Under the pieces are notes generated by a model. The model was given only the letters and a program-made list of their open reading frames with translations. It had not been told where the DNA came from and did no database searches. From assembly GCF_040448675.1 (NCBI RefSeq), contig NZ_CP159289.1, forward strand, positions 1,674,001 through 1,738,000: 64,000 nucleotides of DNA, in the 5' to 3' direction. Made by a program: the position numbers and the translations under genes. Within the stretch, counting starts at the first letter, position 1; every line of letters starts with the position of its first letter. The DNA comes from Dyadobacter sp. 676. Its GTDB lineage: Bacteria > Bacteroidota > Bacteroidia > Cytophagales > Spirosomataceae. Shown here piece after piece: positions 32,517 through 41,720 of the stretch.

Positions 32517-34919
32517 ATGCTAAAAAACTACTTCAAAACCGCCTGGCGCAATTTGCTGAAACGCCGTTTTTATACACTGGTAACCGTTCTCGGCCTTACC
32601 GTCGGGATGACCTTCTCGCTCCTGATGATAAGTTACATCCGGGGCGAATGGCAGGTCAACCGCAACCTTCGCAATGCCGAAAACCAATACATCATCCGCA
32701 GCCGCTGGACCGACCCGAATATGGGAATGGATATAACCACCCTGGGCCCGCTGGGGAAAGCCCTCAAAACGGATTATCCGGGTCTTGTTGCAAACTATTA
32801 CCGTTACGACGCCATTACGGTAGCGGTCTCGCACGGTGACAAGCATTTCAGAGAGGACGTGCAAACCGGCGATTCCACCCTGCTCGGCATGTACGGTTTC
32901 TCACTCCTGCATGGCAACGCACGTACTGCGCTGAACGCACCTAATTCGGTTGTGATTACCGAAAACAAGGCATTGAAATACTTCGGCAGGACGGACGTCG
33001 TGGGCGAGTCGCTTACTTTGCACAATTTCCTTGGCGGCAAACAGGAATACCAGGTCACTGCGGTCATGAAAAACCCACCTATCAATTCGGTGACGCATTT
33101 GCTTGCCAGCGGGGCGGAGATTTTCTTCCCGTTCAGCAGTCTCGAAGGCCGCAAAGGCTCGGAAGACAACTGGGGTTTTGCCTTCATGGTTAATTACATT
33201 GAATTGAAGGAAGGCGTTACTCCCGCCGACCTCGCCAAACCGATAGCCCAGGAACTCGCAACGCACGCATCAGAAGCGATCAGAACTAACCTCGAAGTAT
33301 ATCTGACCCCGCTCAACGAATACTACCGCGAAGCGAACAATGGAATCGTCGACCGGATGATCTTTACGCTTTCCGGCATTACGGTCTTCATCCTGGTAAT
33401 GGCGATTGTGAATTTTGTCAATATCTCCATCGGCAATTCGTCATCCCGCTTAAAAGAAATAGGCGTACGAAAAGTCCTCGGAAGCCTCAAACGACAACTT
33501 ATCGGACAGTTTCTCGCCGAGTCCATCCTGCTCTCACTCATCGCAATGTGCTTTTCGCTTGGTCTTTATGAACTTCTCCGGCCGCTTTTCGGCGATATCC
33601 TGGGAAAAGAAATAGCGTCGCTGCGCTCGCTGATGCCCTATTCGCTCTTGATCCCCGTCGTCGGTTCGGCGGTCATCGGGGCGCTCGCGGGACTTTACCC
33701 GGCATTAGTACTCTCGCGACTACCGTCCGTCGAATCGATGAAGGGTAAATTGAAATCCGTCAGGGACAATATCGTTTTCAGGCGGTCTCTTATCGCCCTG
33801 CAATTTATAATCGCATTGCTCGTGTTTGCCGGAGCAGGTATTGTCGCACGACAGGTCGATTATTTCTTCCGTAAAAATCTCGGTTACGAGAAGGAATCGC
33901 TTGTAACCATCGGCGTCCCCCGCGACTGGACGCCCGCCGGTCTGGTCAGAATGGAACAGGTACGCGACGGGCTCGGAAGGCTTAAAGAAGTTAAAGACAT
34001 CACGCTTTCATACGAGATCCCTAATGGCAACGGCAGTTATTTTGGGTTTTACAAACCCGGCCAGGATTCGACAAACGCCGCTCTTGCTACTGTTTTGCGT
34101 ACGGATGTTTCCTATGCCAGGACTTACGGCATCAGCCTTATCGCAGGAGAATTTCTTCAAGCCCCGCATACCGCCTACCAGCCCGATCGCGTAGTAATGA
34201 ACGAAACTGCCATCAAATCCCTCGGGTACGCGAATGCGCAAGCGGCAATCGGGGAGCAGGTACGAGTGCATTTTTATAGCAAGCCATTGGCTATCACCGG
34301 TGTTGTCCGGGACTTCCATTTCGAATCGATGCACCAGCCCATTAAACCGCTCGTTTTCGCTGACGTCCGCGGCACCAATACATACCGGTATCTCAGCCTC
34401 CGTCTGAATCCCGGCAATATCGGAGAGACTATGGCTGCTGTTCAGGACAAGTGGCGCGAACTCATGCCGGACGCCCCATTCGAATACACCTTTATGGATA
34501 GTACGCTACAAAAGTTGTATCAAACCGAAATTCAGCTCAAAAAAGCCTCGCGGGTTGCTACATTGCTTTCCCTGATTATCGTCCTCTTGGGCATAATGGG
34601 CATGGTTTCACTCAATGTCGCCAGGCGTACGCGGGAAGTCGGTATCCGAAAGGTGCTGGGCGCCACGGGCATACAAGTGGTCGTGCTTTTTCTCAAAGAG
34701 TTTCTGGCAATTCTGTCAGGGGCCATTCTGTTGGCATTCCCGTTGGCCGCCCTCCTGGGAAATCAGTGGTTAGAAAGTTATGCCTACCGCATCCGGATCG
34801 GCTGGGAAATATTCGGGATTATCGCTGTGCTCTTCGGCATGTTGATCACCCTGTCGGTCTGCATACAAACGTACAAGGCTGCGATAATGAATCCGGTGAA
34901 GAGTTTGAAAAGTGACTGA
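32517..34919 (+). CDS. MacB/FtsX-type ABC permease
   Basis: An intact 800-residue paralogue of its upstream neighbour. It starts MLKNYFKTAWRNLLKRRFYTL and carries a first membrane helix, a periplasmic core, the KEIGVRKVLGSLKRQLIGQFLAES segment after the second helix, and a second unit ending in REVGIRKVLGATGIQVVVLFLKEF. These proteins transmit force from a cytoplasmic ATPase to the periplasm, for efflux or lipoprotein and peptide handling. The substrate is unknown. Its stop codon (TGA, 34917-34919) is directly adjacent to the stop of the convergent DUF5615 gene. Confidence 0.88.
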   Translation: MLKNYFKTAWRNLLKRRFYTLVTVLGLTVGMTFSLLMISYIRGEWQVNRNLRNAENQYIIRSRWTDPNMGMDITTLGPLGKALKTDYPGLVANYYRYDAITVAVSHGDKHFREDVQTGDSTLLGMYGFSLLHGNARTALNAPNSVVITENKALKYFGRTDVVGESLTLHNFLGGKQEYQVTAVMKNPPINSVTHLLASGAEIFFPFSSLEGRKGSEDNWGFAFMVNYIELKEGVTPADLAKPIAQELATHASEAIRTNLEVYLTPLNEYYREANNGIVDRMIFTLSGITVFILVMAIVNFVNISIGNSSSRLKEIGVRKVLGSLKRQLIGQFLAESILLSLIAMCFSLGLYELLRPLFGDILGKEIASLRSLMPYSLLIPVVGSAVIGALAGLYPALVLSRLPSVESMKGKLKSVRDNIVFRRSLIALQFIIALLVFAGAGIVARQVDYFFRKNLGYEKESLVTIGVPRDWTPAGLVRMEQVRDGLGRLKEVKDITLSYEIPNGNGSYFGFYKPGQDSTNAALATVLRTDVSYARTYGISLIAGEFLQAPHTAYQPDRVVMNETAIKSLGYANAQAAIGEQVRVHFYSKPLAITGVVRDFHFESMHQPIKPLVFADVRGTNTYRYLSLRLNPGNIGETMAAVQDKWRELMPDAPFEYTFMDSTLQKLYQTEIQLKKASRVATLLSLIIVLLGIMGMVSLNVARRTREVGIRKVLGATGIQVVVLFLKEFLAILSGAILLAFPLAALLGNQWLESYAYRIRIGWEIFGIIAVLFGMLITLSVCIQTYKAAIMNPVKSLKSD

Positions 34920-35261
34920 TTAAGGCCTGAAAACCTCATAAATATCGAAGTCTGTATCCTGAATGAATTCTCTAATTGTCTCTATTTTATTCGCGAGAAT
35001 GTTTGAAAGTACTCTTGTGGAAATATTCCCGGTTCTGACCCAGATGATTTTCGGGGGTTCATGAAACTGGTTAATCAGTTTCATGAAATCGTCATGGAGT
35101 GTAATAATGGCCTGATAGCCCTTAGCTCTCGCAAACATAAAAATGTCATAGTCTGCCGCATCCGTAAGGCCAACATACTTAAGGTGATCCAGATTGTCAA
35201 AATAAGGCTGCTGTAAAGGTAAAATCCGCTGCGAAATATTCTGATCTATCAGAATTTTCAT
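34920..35261 (-). CDS. DUF5615 PIN-like protein (toxin-like)
   Basis: A 113-residue protein that begins MKILIDQNISQRI and contains YDIFMFARAKGYQAIITLHDDF and PPKIIWVRTGN. This is the DUF5615/Mut7-C-like PIN fold, with conserved Asp6, Asp near 58 (AADYDIF) and Asp77-78 (LHDDF). It is found next to DUF433 proteins and is thought to be the nuclease half of a toxin-antitoxin-like pair. Here it overlaps the DUF433 gene by 4 bp. Activity has not been shown for most members, so the toxin role is inference. Confidence 0.85.
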   Translation of the reverse strand: MKILIDQNISQRILPLQQPYFDNLDHLKYVGLTDAADYDIFMFARAKGYQAIITLHDDFMKLINQFHEPPKIIWVRTGNISTRVLSNILANKIETIREFIQDTDFDIYEVFRP

Positions 35262-35488
35262 GCCGCTACATCGAAAAGCGTCCGTTTCTGTTGATCCGCA
35301 GAAAATTCCAGCGCGGTTATAATGTCTTCCCGCGTCAATTCCGGAAAGTCAAATAGAATATCTTCAAACGACATTCCAGAAGCCAGCCAACGAAGAATAT
35401 CTTCGACGGTAATACGTATTCCCCTGATACACGGCTTGCCACCACGTTTTCCGACTTCCAAAGTGATGATATTTTTGTAGATATACAT
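35258..35488 (-). CDS. DUF433 protein (antitoxin-like)
   Basis: A 76-residue protein of the DUF433 family, a winged-helix-like DNA-binding domain. The signature is GKPCIRGIRITVEDILRWLASGMSFEDILFDFPELTREDI. It lies directly upstream of the DUF5615 gene with a 4-bp overlap, the order expected of an antitoxin. It may repress its own operon. Confidence 0.87.
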   Translation of the reverse strand: MYIYKNIITLEVGKRGGKPCIRGIRITVEDILRWLASGMSFEDILFDFPELTREDIITALEFSADQQKRTLFDVAA

Positions 35489-35550
35489 GGGTGAGTCGAT
35501 CGGTTGTATTACAAAAATAACTATTTATCCAAGCACAAGCCAATCGCTTG

Positions 35551-36795
35551 CTAACTCAACTTCACCGCCAGCAAGTCCCTCGAACGCAAATACACCCAGG
35601 TCACTACCAGAAGCGTGAGTATTCCGCCCATCATAACGGACGGCACGGTGCCGAATGCTTTCGCCATGACACCCGATTCGAATGCCCCCAACTCATTGGA
35701 AGAACTGACGAAAATTCCGTTAACGGCAGCTACGCGGCCCCGCATTTCATCGGGCGGATAAATCTGGAGAATGGTTTGGCGGATGATTACACTCACACTA
35801 TCGAAAACGCCCGTCGCGAACAACGCTGCGCAGGAAAGCATAAAATTCGTAGAAACCGCGAACACCAGCGTAAACACGCCGAAACCGGCCACTGCTACCA
35901 GCATATTCCGCCAGGCGTTGTGCGTAGGCGGGAAATAGGCCATTGCAAACATTGTCAGCATCGAGCCGATAGACGGTGCAGCACGTAGCAACCCGAGCCC
36001 CTCGGGACCGACTTTCAGTATATCCTCGGCAAAAATCGGAAGCAGGGCGATCACACCGCCAAAGAGGACTGAAAACAGATCCAACGTCATAGCATATAGC
36101 ACTATACGCGTTTTAAATACAAATTTGAAGCCCTCTTTGAGGCTTTCCATAATGGGCGTAACGATCTTGGGAAACTCCGGCCGCGTTTTGATCAGGCCCA
36201 ACAAAAACCAGCAGATCAGGAAATTGCCTATGACGATCATCAAAGTGTGGGTAAGGCCCAGGTAAGCATACAAAAAACCCGCCGCCGCAGGCCCGATAAT
36301 AGCACCGGCTTGCGAAAACGAACTACTCCACGTAGACGAGTTATGGTAAATCGTCCGCGGCACCAGGAACGGTTTCAACGAACTCGCCGCAGGAGAATAA
36401 AAACCCTTTGCGAAACCAATCAACCCGAAAACCGAATAAATCACGGCCAAATGCTGCCAGTCGGCCAGTCGGTTGTATACCGAGGGCTGAAAGGCCGTAT
36501 AAAGGATACCCGAGCCGAGCAGAATCACGACCAGACTGACATGCATGATCGATATCTTGTTCTTCTGATCCGCGACATAGCCCCCGAAAAGCGAGGTGAT
36601 AATGAAGGGAATAGCCTCCGCCAGACCAACGAGTCCCAATGCCAGCGGATCGTGCGTGGTTTTGTACAGTTCATAACCGACGATCACTTCCTGAATACGG
36701 ATCGTGGCGGAAAAAAGGAAGGAATTGGATACGAAAAACCGGAAATCGGCATAGCGAAGTGCTGCGTACGGGTCGTTAGAAGCTATTTTCTTCAA
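35551..36795 (-). CDS. MFS transporter (EntS-like exporter)
   Basis: A 414-residue polytopic protein with about twelve helices of the major facilitator type. It is close to the group of EntS/DUF894-like exporters, judging from FFVSNSFLFSATIRIQEVIVGYELY, SLFGGYVADQKNK (loop 2-3 motif) and PPDEMRGRVAAVNGIF. It probably exports a small molecule such as a siderophore or drug. The substrate cannot be read from the sequence. It is divergent from the secreted-protein gene at 37027, with 231 bp between them that hold no other recognisable gene. Confidence 0.87.
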   Translation of the reverse strand: MKKIASNDPYAALRYADFRFFVSNSFLFSATIRIQEVIVGYELYKTTHDPLALGLVGLAEAIPFIITSLFGGYVADQKNKISIMHVSLVVILLGSGILYTAFQPSVYNRLADWQHLAVIYSVFGLIGFAKGFYSPAASSLKPFLVPRTIYHNSSTWSSSFSQAGAIIGPAAAGFLYAYLGLTHTLMIVIGNFLICWFLLGLIKTRPEFPKIVTPIMESLKEGFKFVFKTRIVLYAMTLDLFSVLFGGVIALLPIFAEDILKVGPEGLGLLRAAPSIGSMLTMFAMAYFPPTHNAWRNMLVAVAGFGVFTLVFAVSTNFMLSCAALFATGVFDSVSVIIRQTILQIYPPDEMRGRVAAVNGIFVSSSNELGAFESGVMAKAFGTVPSVMMGGILTLLVVTWVYLRSRDLLAVKLS

Positions 36796-37026
36796 GCTAC
36801 TGTCTGTGGTGTTACATAAATCTTAACAACCGTAATCCGTGATAATGTTCTGCTTTAACCGAAAATTAATCGGAATTACTTTTTCCATGCTACAAAATGA
36901 CTTTAAAATCCCAAAATCAATCTTTTACATTTCGTTTACAATGTTTTACACGGTCGGAGCGGATTGGCTCGCGGCGTCCGGGTACTTTTGGACAAGTTCG
37001 AAATTATCACCTGAAACAATGCCGAC

Positions 37027-37485
37027 ATGAAAAACCAGATCATCCGGATCGTGCCGCTATGGCTCCTGCTCTGCACCCTGCAACCGTCCGAAGCCCTGCC
37101 GCAAACACCCGTCACACTGGAAAATGCACTCCTGCTGAACGGCAGCATAGTGTCGACCGATCAATTCGCCCGGGTTACCCGCGGGGTCATTGCCCTGGCC
37201 GGAAGGCCCCCCGGCTCGCAGTGCAGGTCGCTGATGCCGTTCTACATTTACCTGAAACGCGGCGGCAAGATCGTGGACGCTAATGCCTATGCGCATAATC
37301 ACAGCGTCATGCGCTATGAAATCGCCGAAATCCTGAAAATGGCACAAGCCGGTGACCAGCTCATTATCGATCCTGCGGAACCAGGCAATGCGGCCGGGCG
37401 CAAGATCATTATGATCAAAAGCACACAAATAGTCCCGCAATTCAAATGGTTTTATGTGCTGAACGGAAAAAAGGACAATTGTTGA
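37027..37485 (+). CDS. Hypothetical secreted protein upstream of a membrane regulator
   Basis: A 152-residue protein with a hydrophobic N-terminus (MKNQIIRIVPLWLLLCTL) that is probably a signal peptide. The mature part contains GVIALAGRPPGSQCRSLMPFYIYLKRGGKIVDAN and AGDQLIIDPAEPGNAAGRK, suggesting a small beta domain. No family is recognised. It ends 28 bp before the regulator gene and shares its direction, so the two are likely cotranscribed; a role as partner of the regulator's periplasmic domain is possible but only inferred. Confidence 0.6.
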   Translation: MKNQIIRIVPLWLLLCTLQPSEALPQTPVTLENALLLNGSIVSTDQFARVTRGVIALAGRPPGSQCRSLMPFYIYLKRGGKIVDANAYAHNHSVMRYEIAEILKMAQAGDQLIIDPAEPGNAAGRKIIMIKSTQIVPQFKWFYVLNGKKDNC

Positions 37486-37513
37486 AATTCGTTAAATTTG
37501 ATCCGGACTGTTT

Positions 37514-38389
37514 ATGGGGGATTTAAAAATGGGATTCCAAAGGTTATTGCTGATGATCGGCTTGTCGGGAATGATTTCCATCGCCGCCAGGGCAAACAGC
37601 GATGCCGTTCGGTTTTCCGAGAACGTCAACCTCGCACTCCGGCGGACCGTACACCTGTTGCTGCTGGCGAATAGCGACTCGACATCGAAGATCGAGCCAG
37701 TGAGCCAGTCGGATGCCGGCACGTTTTCCGTGCGGATAAATCACGCCCTCGATTATGACAAGCTTCCTCCGTTATTGCAACAATCGCTGGAAGCCTATCG
37801 CATCGAACGTCCGTATAACGTAGCCCTACTGGATTGCGAAACGGGCACGCTTCGCCTCGGGTACCAGTTTTTTGACCTCGGGCGGCCGGGCGGCGTTCCA
37901 TGTGCGGGCCGCGCGAAGGATAAAAGTTGTTATACCTTGCAAATCCGGTTTGTGCCCGAAGCTCCCCGACCGACCAGTAACACCTGGTTGCTGATTTCGT
38001 TCGGCGGGACGCTCGCAGCACTGGGTTTTATCGCATGGAACCGGTCGCGGCATAAAAATATCCAGACGCCGGTTCAACCGGTTTCCGGTGCGCGTCTCGC
38101 ATTCGGCCATTCGTGGCTCGACACCGGCAACCAATTGCTTTATAATACCGAAGCAACCCAGGCACTCACTTTTCGTGAAGCCAAATTGCTGGCTCTGTTT
38201 GCCCGGAATGTGAATCAGGTGCTCGAAAGGGATTTTATTCTCAAATCGGTTTGGGAAGATGAAGGAGTAACCGTCGGCCGGAGCGTCGATGTATTCGTTT
38301 CGCGGCTCCGAAAACTGTTGGCACCCGACCCGCTTGTCAAAATTACCGCCGTTCATGGCATAGGGTACAAAATGGAGGTCTCTTCCTGA
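37514..38389 (+). CDS. Membrane-bound winged-helix regulator with periplasmic sensor domain
   Basis: A 291-residue one-component regulator with unusual topology. Residues 1-27 look like a signal peptide, about 28-155 is a periplasmic domain with cysteines at 108, 130 and 139, one membrane helix spans about 157-175, and residues 196-291 are an OmpR-type winged helix (TFREAKLLALFARN, GRSVDVFVSRLRKLL, HGIGYKME). ToxR and CadC have the opposite order, with the winged helix at the N-terminus. No phospho-receiver is present, so it should act directly on DNA while membrane bound. It lies 5 bp before an FtsX permease, its probable target. ATG 37529 is an alternative start. Confidence 0.85.
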   Translation: MGDLKMGFQRLLLMIGLSGMISIAARANSDAVRFSENVNLALRRTVHLLLLANSDSTSKIEPVSQSDAGTFSVRINHALDYDKLPPLLQQSLEAYRIERPYNVALLDCETGTLRLGYQFFDLGRPGGVPCAGRAKDKSCYTLQIRFVPEAPRPTSNTWLLISFGGTLAALGFIAWNRSRHKNIQTPVQPVSGARLAFGHSWLDTGNQLLYNTEATQALTFREAKLLALFARNVNQVLERDFILKSVWEDEGVTVGRSVDVFVSRLRKLLAPDPLVKITAVHGIGYKMEVSS

Positions 38390-38394
38390 AAATC

Positions 38395-40803
38395 ATGTTT
38401 AAATTCTTTCTTAGAATCGCAGCGCGTCGGCTCTGGCAGGGCAGGCTGTATGCATGTATCAACGTCGCCGGAATGGCCATCGGAACGTGCTGCATGCTTT
38501 TTGCACTACTTTACACCATCGATGAGCGAGGTTTCGACCGCTTCCATCAAACCAACCCTTATCTCTATCGCATTACCAGCACCTACCACGACCACGGCGA
38601 GACCACCACCAGCGGCGGGACGGGGCAGGTACAAGGCCCGGCTTTTAAGGCTCAAATACCCGAACTCATGCATTATACACGCGTTATGGGCGGGGAAATT
38701 TACGGCGACGTTCGTTACGGACACCGCGCTTTCAGATTGCAGCTACTGTTCGTCGACAGCTCCTTTTTCAATGTCTTTTCTTTCAAAATGCTCCATGGCA
38801 GCGCTCGAAATGCGTTGCAGGACGTCGGCTCGGTGGTGATTACCAAACGCACCGCCCTTAAATTCTTCAACCGCACCGATGTACTCGGCGAAATGCTGCA
38901 CATAGATGCCGACCCGTCGGCTATGCGCCTGGGAAAGCCGCTGGTCATCGCCGGCGTAACGGAAGACCCGCCGGCCAATTCTTCCATTCAATTCGATATC
39001 CTCTTCCCGTTCGGTTTCATGAAGCTGTCGTTCGACGACGCCAGCTGGCTGAATGCCTATCTCGGGACGTTCGTCGTGTTGCGGCCCGACGCCGATCCCG
39101 GGCTCGTGATCCGAAAGTTCAACCAGATTGCTTCATCACTGTCGCAAAAGCAGCGAAAAGACCATCCCCAAGCCTCCCCCATTACCTATAGTCTTCAGAA
39201 AATGACCGACATTCACCTGAATGGTCATGAAATCCCCGACCAGCATGGGGAATCGGGAATAGTGAATACCGGCAAGCTGGCTTACTCCTACATTTTCACA
39301 TCGATGGCCGGGTTCATTTTACTAATAGCCAGCATCAACTTTGTCAACTTGCAGGTAGCCCTGTCCATGAAAAGGGCCAGGGAAATCGGTATCCGCAAGG
39401 CCACGGGAAGCGGAGCCAAAACCATTCTTGTACAGTTGCTGGGAGAATCGGCATTGGTGATCGGGCTGGCGATGGCTGTTGCATTCCTGTTGGTGTTCGC
39501 CCTCTTACCATCGTTCAATTACCTGGCCCAGAAACAAATACCATTTCACCGGATTTGGGACCCTGCACTGCTCGGCTGGACATTATGCATATTTCCGGGC
39601 AACATCCTCTGCGCCGCGTTCTACCCTGCATGGCTGCTATCCAGGCTGAACCCGGTGGAAACATTAAATAGCAACGCCCCGCTGGCAGGTAAAAACCCGG
39701 TGGGCAATTTCCTGATGGTATTCCAGTTCGCCACGGCTATCCTGCTCGGCATTTCGACCCTGGTATATTACCGACAAATGCATTTTATCCGGTCCAAAAA
39801 CCTTGGTTATAACCCTGATCAAATCGTCAAAATCGACATTGCCGGCAACAGGGATGCCAATCTGGTCCACAACCGGTTTGTAAATGAACTGGCAGGCGAT
39901 CCCGCATTCCGGACGATTTCGCTAACGGGGGAATTCGGCAACCGCGATGTGGCGGTGAACGGCCGGAAAGTCCTCACGAATGTTCGGACGATTGATACCT
40001 GTTACCTGCCGATGCTGGAAATGAAGTTGATTCAGGGCCGCAACTTTTCGCCGGCCTTTACTTCCGATGAAGAATTCGGTGTATTGGTTAACCAGGCTTT
40101 TGTCAAGGAGGCGGGTATTTACCAACCGGTTGGCAAAACAATAATACCCGACGATCATTTCGGTAAAAAAGGACTCACCATTGTAGGAGTGGTCGGGGAT
40201 TTTCATTTCAACTCGCTGAAAGAACGCATCGGACCTATGATCATGCCGATGAGCACCTATTACGGCGGTGGTGCTTTATGGATTAAAATCGCGCAAAACA
40301 GGGAAAGCTATGCCATTGAAAAACTGGAAAAAACCTTCAAAAGCATATTACCGGACGCGGTGTTCAGCTACACATTTCTCCACGATTCCAATGCCAGCGC
40401 CTATGCAACCGAGCTGCGCTGGCAGCAAATTATCACGCGGATTACCCTGGTTTCGGTAATTATTTGTAGCCTGGGGCTATTCGGCCTGGCACACCTGGCT
40501 ATTGCGCAACGCAGGCGCGAAACGGGCATCAGGATCATACTCGGGGCTACCGGCTATGATATTGCCTTTGTTTTTTTCCGCAAATTTATCCCGATCATCG
40601 TCCTGGCTGCCCTGATAGCCACTATCGCCGGGAACTCCCTGATGCGTATGTGGCTCGGTGAGTTCGCCTACCATACCGACATTCCCTGGTGGGCATTCGC
40701 ATGTCCCGGCACAGGGGCGTTCGGACTGGCGTTGCTTACCGTCGCGGCCCAGGCAATGCAGGCGGCCGCGGTAAATCCGGTCACGGTTTTGCGATCGGAA
40801 TAA
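38395..40803 (+). CDS. MacB/FtsX-type ABC permease linked to the membrane regulator
   Basis: An intact 802-residue permease with the same layout as the two at 30-35 kb: N-terminal helix (MFKFFLRIAARRLWQGR), periplasmic MacB-like core, KRAREIGIRKATGSGAKTILVQLLGES, and a second unit with RRRETGIRIILGATG. Only 5 bp separate it from the regulator gene, so they are translationally close. An ATPase gene and a TolC gene follow in the same direction after 234 bp. A pump responding to envelope stress or an antimicrobial compound is a reasonable inference. Confidence 0.9.
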   Translation: MFKFFLRIAARRLWQGRLYACINVAGMAIGTCCMLFALLYTIDERGFDRFHQTNPYLYRITSTYHDHGETTTSGGTGQVQGPAFKAQIPELMHYTRVMGGEIYGDVRYGHRAFRLQLLFVDSSFFNVFSFKMLHGSARNALQDVGSVVITKRTALKFFNRTDVLGEMLHIDADPSAMRLGKPLVIAGVTEDPPANSSIQFDILFPFGFMKLSFDDASWLNAYLGTFVVLRPDADPGLVIRKFNQIASSLSQKQRKDHPQASPITYSLQKMTDIHLNGHEIPDQHGESGIVNTGKLAYSYIFTSMAGFILLIASINFVNLQVALSMKRAREIGIRKATGSGAKTILVQLLGESALVIGLAMAVAFLLVFALLPSFNYLAQKQIPFHRIWDPALLGWTLCIFPGNILCAAFYPAWLLSRLNPVETLNSNAPLAGKNPVGNFLMVFQFATAILLGISTLVYYRQMHFIRSKNLGYNPDQIVKIDIAGNRDANLVHNRFVNELAGDPAFRTISLTGEFGNRDVAVNGRKVLTNVRTIDTCYLPMLEMKLIQGRNFSPAFTSDEEFGVLVNQAFVKEAGIYQPVGKTIIPDDHFGKKGLTIVGVVGDFHFNSLKERIGPMIMPMSTYYGGGALWIKIAQNRESYAIEKLEKTFKSILPDAVFSYTFLHDSNASAYATELRWQQIITRITLVSVIICSLGLFGLAHLAIAQRRRETGIRIILGATGYDIAFVFFRKFIPIIVLAALIATIAGNSLMRMWLGEFAYHTDIPWWAFACPGTGAFGLALLTVAAQAMQAAAVNPVTVLRSE

Positions 40804-41037
40804 GCATGCGTCTGAGCTGTCGGGACATCCCGTCCGGCGCGTCCGAATGCGTACACATTTTGTGCGGTATCGGACGCGAACATATCCAATTCATTTAAAA
40901 CACATATGTAAATCAATTACTTACATTTTTGGCAAGGCTTTTTAAAATAGGACTGGCATAAGAGAGGCGGCTGTACGGATTTGTTTTTAGACCAGCTTAT
41001 CCGTAATTACATTCCAAATCTCAAACTTCCAATTTTT

Positions 41038-41700
41038 ATGATCCAGTTAGAAAAGATATCCAAATTTTACCCGGCAGGTTTTGGCAAAACATACGTGTTA
41101 CGCCACATTGATTTGAACATTAAAGAAGGTGAATTCGTGTCGATCATGGGCCCGTCGGGCTCCGGCAAATCCACCCTGTTACATATACTCGGATTGCTCG
41201 AAGAACCATCGGAAGGCGAATACCTTTTCCTCGACGAGCCGGTTCAGAAACTGTCCGAAAAGAAACGCACCGAATTGCACCGCCATCACATCGGTTTTGT
41301 GTTCCAGGCCTATCACCTGATCGACGAGCTGACGGTTTACGAAAACATCGAAACGCCGCTTTTGTACAAAGGCACCTCGTCGTCGGAACGTAAGAGCCGT
41401 GTTGCCGAGCTGCTCGACCGCTTCAATATGGTTGCCAAAAAGGACCTGTTCCCGCACCAGCTTTCGGGCGGCCAGCAGCAACTCGTAGGTGTGGCGCGGG
41501 CAATTGTTCACAATCCCAAAGTGATTTTCGCCGACGAACCGACCGGCAACCTGCATTCGGAGCAGGCGATCGAGATCATGGAATTATTTCAGAAACTTAA
41601 CCAGGAAGACAAAGTCACCATCGTCCAGGTAACCCATTCGGAAACCAATGCGGCTTACGGCAACCGGATCGTGCGGTTGAAGGACGGATGGCTGGCGTGA
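41038..41700 (+). CDS. ABC transporter ATPase (LolD/MacB type)
   Basis: A 220-residue ATPase from ATG 41038 (MIQLEKISKFYPAGFGKTYVL); a TTG reading at 40981 is less likely. Walker A is GPSGSGKST, the Q-loop is in IGFVFQAYHL, Walker B is VIFADEPTG and the switch His is in QVTHS. The signature is LSGGQQQLVGVARA, where Leu replaces the Arg usually found after LSGGQQQ. It should energise one or more of the nearby FtsX-type permeases. The TolC gene follows after 20 bp. Confidence 0.9.
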   Translation: MIQLEKISKFYPAGFGKTYVLRHIDLNIKEGEFVSIMGPSGSGKSTLLHILGLLEEPSEGEYLFLDEPVQKLSEKKRTELHRHHIGFVFQAYHLIDELTVYENIETPLLYKGTSSSERKSRVAELLDRFNMVAKKDLFPHQLSGGQQQLVGVARAIVHNPKVIFADEPTGNLHSEQAIEIMELFQKLNQEDKVTIVQVTHSETNAAYGNRIVRLKDGWLA

Positions 41701-41720
41701 CCTAACTCAATCTATTAGCC

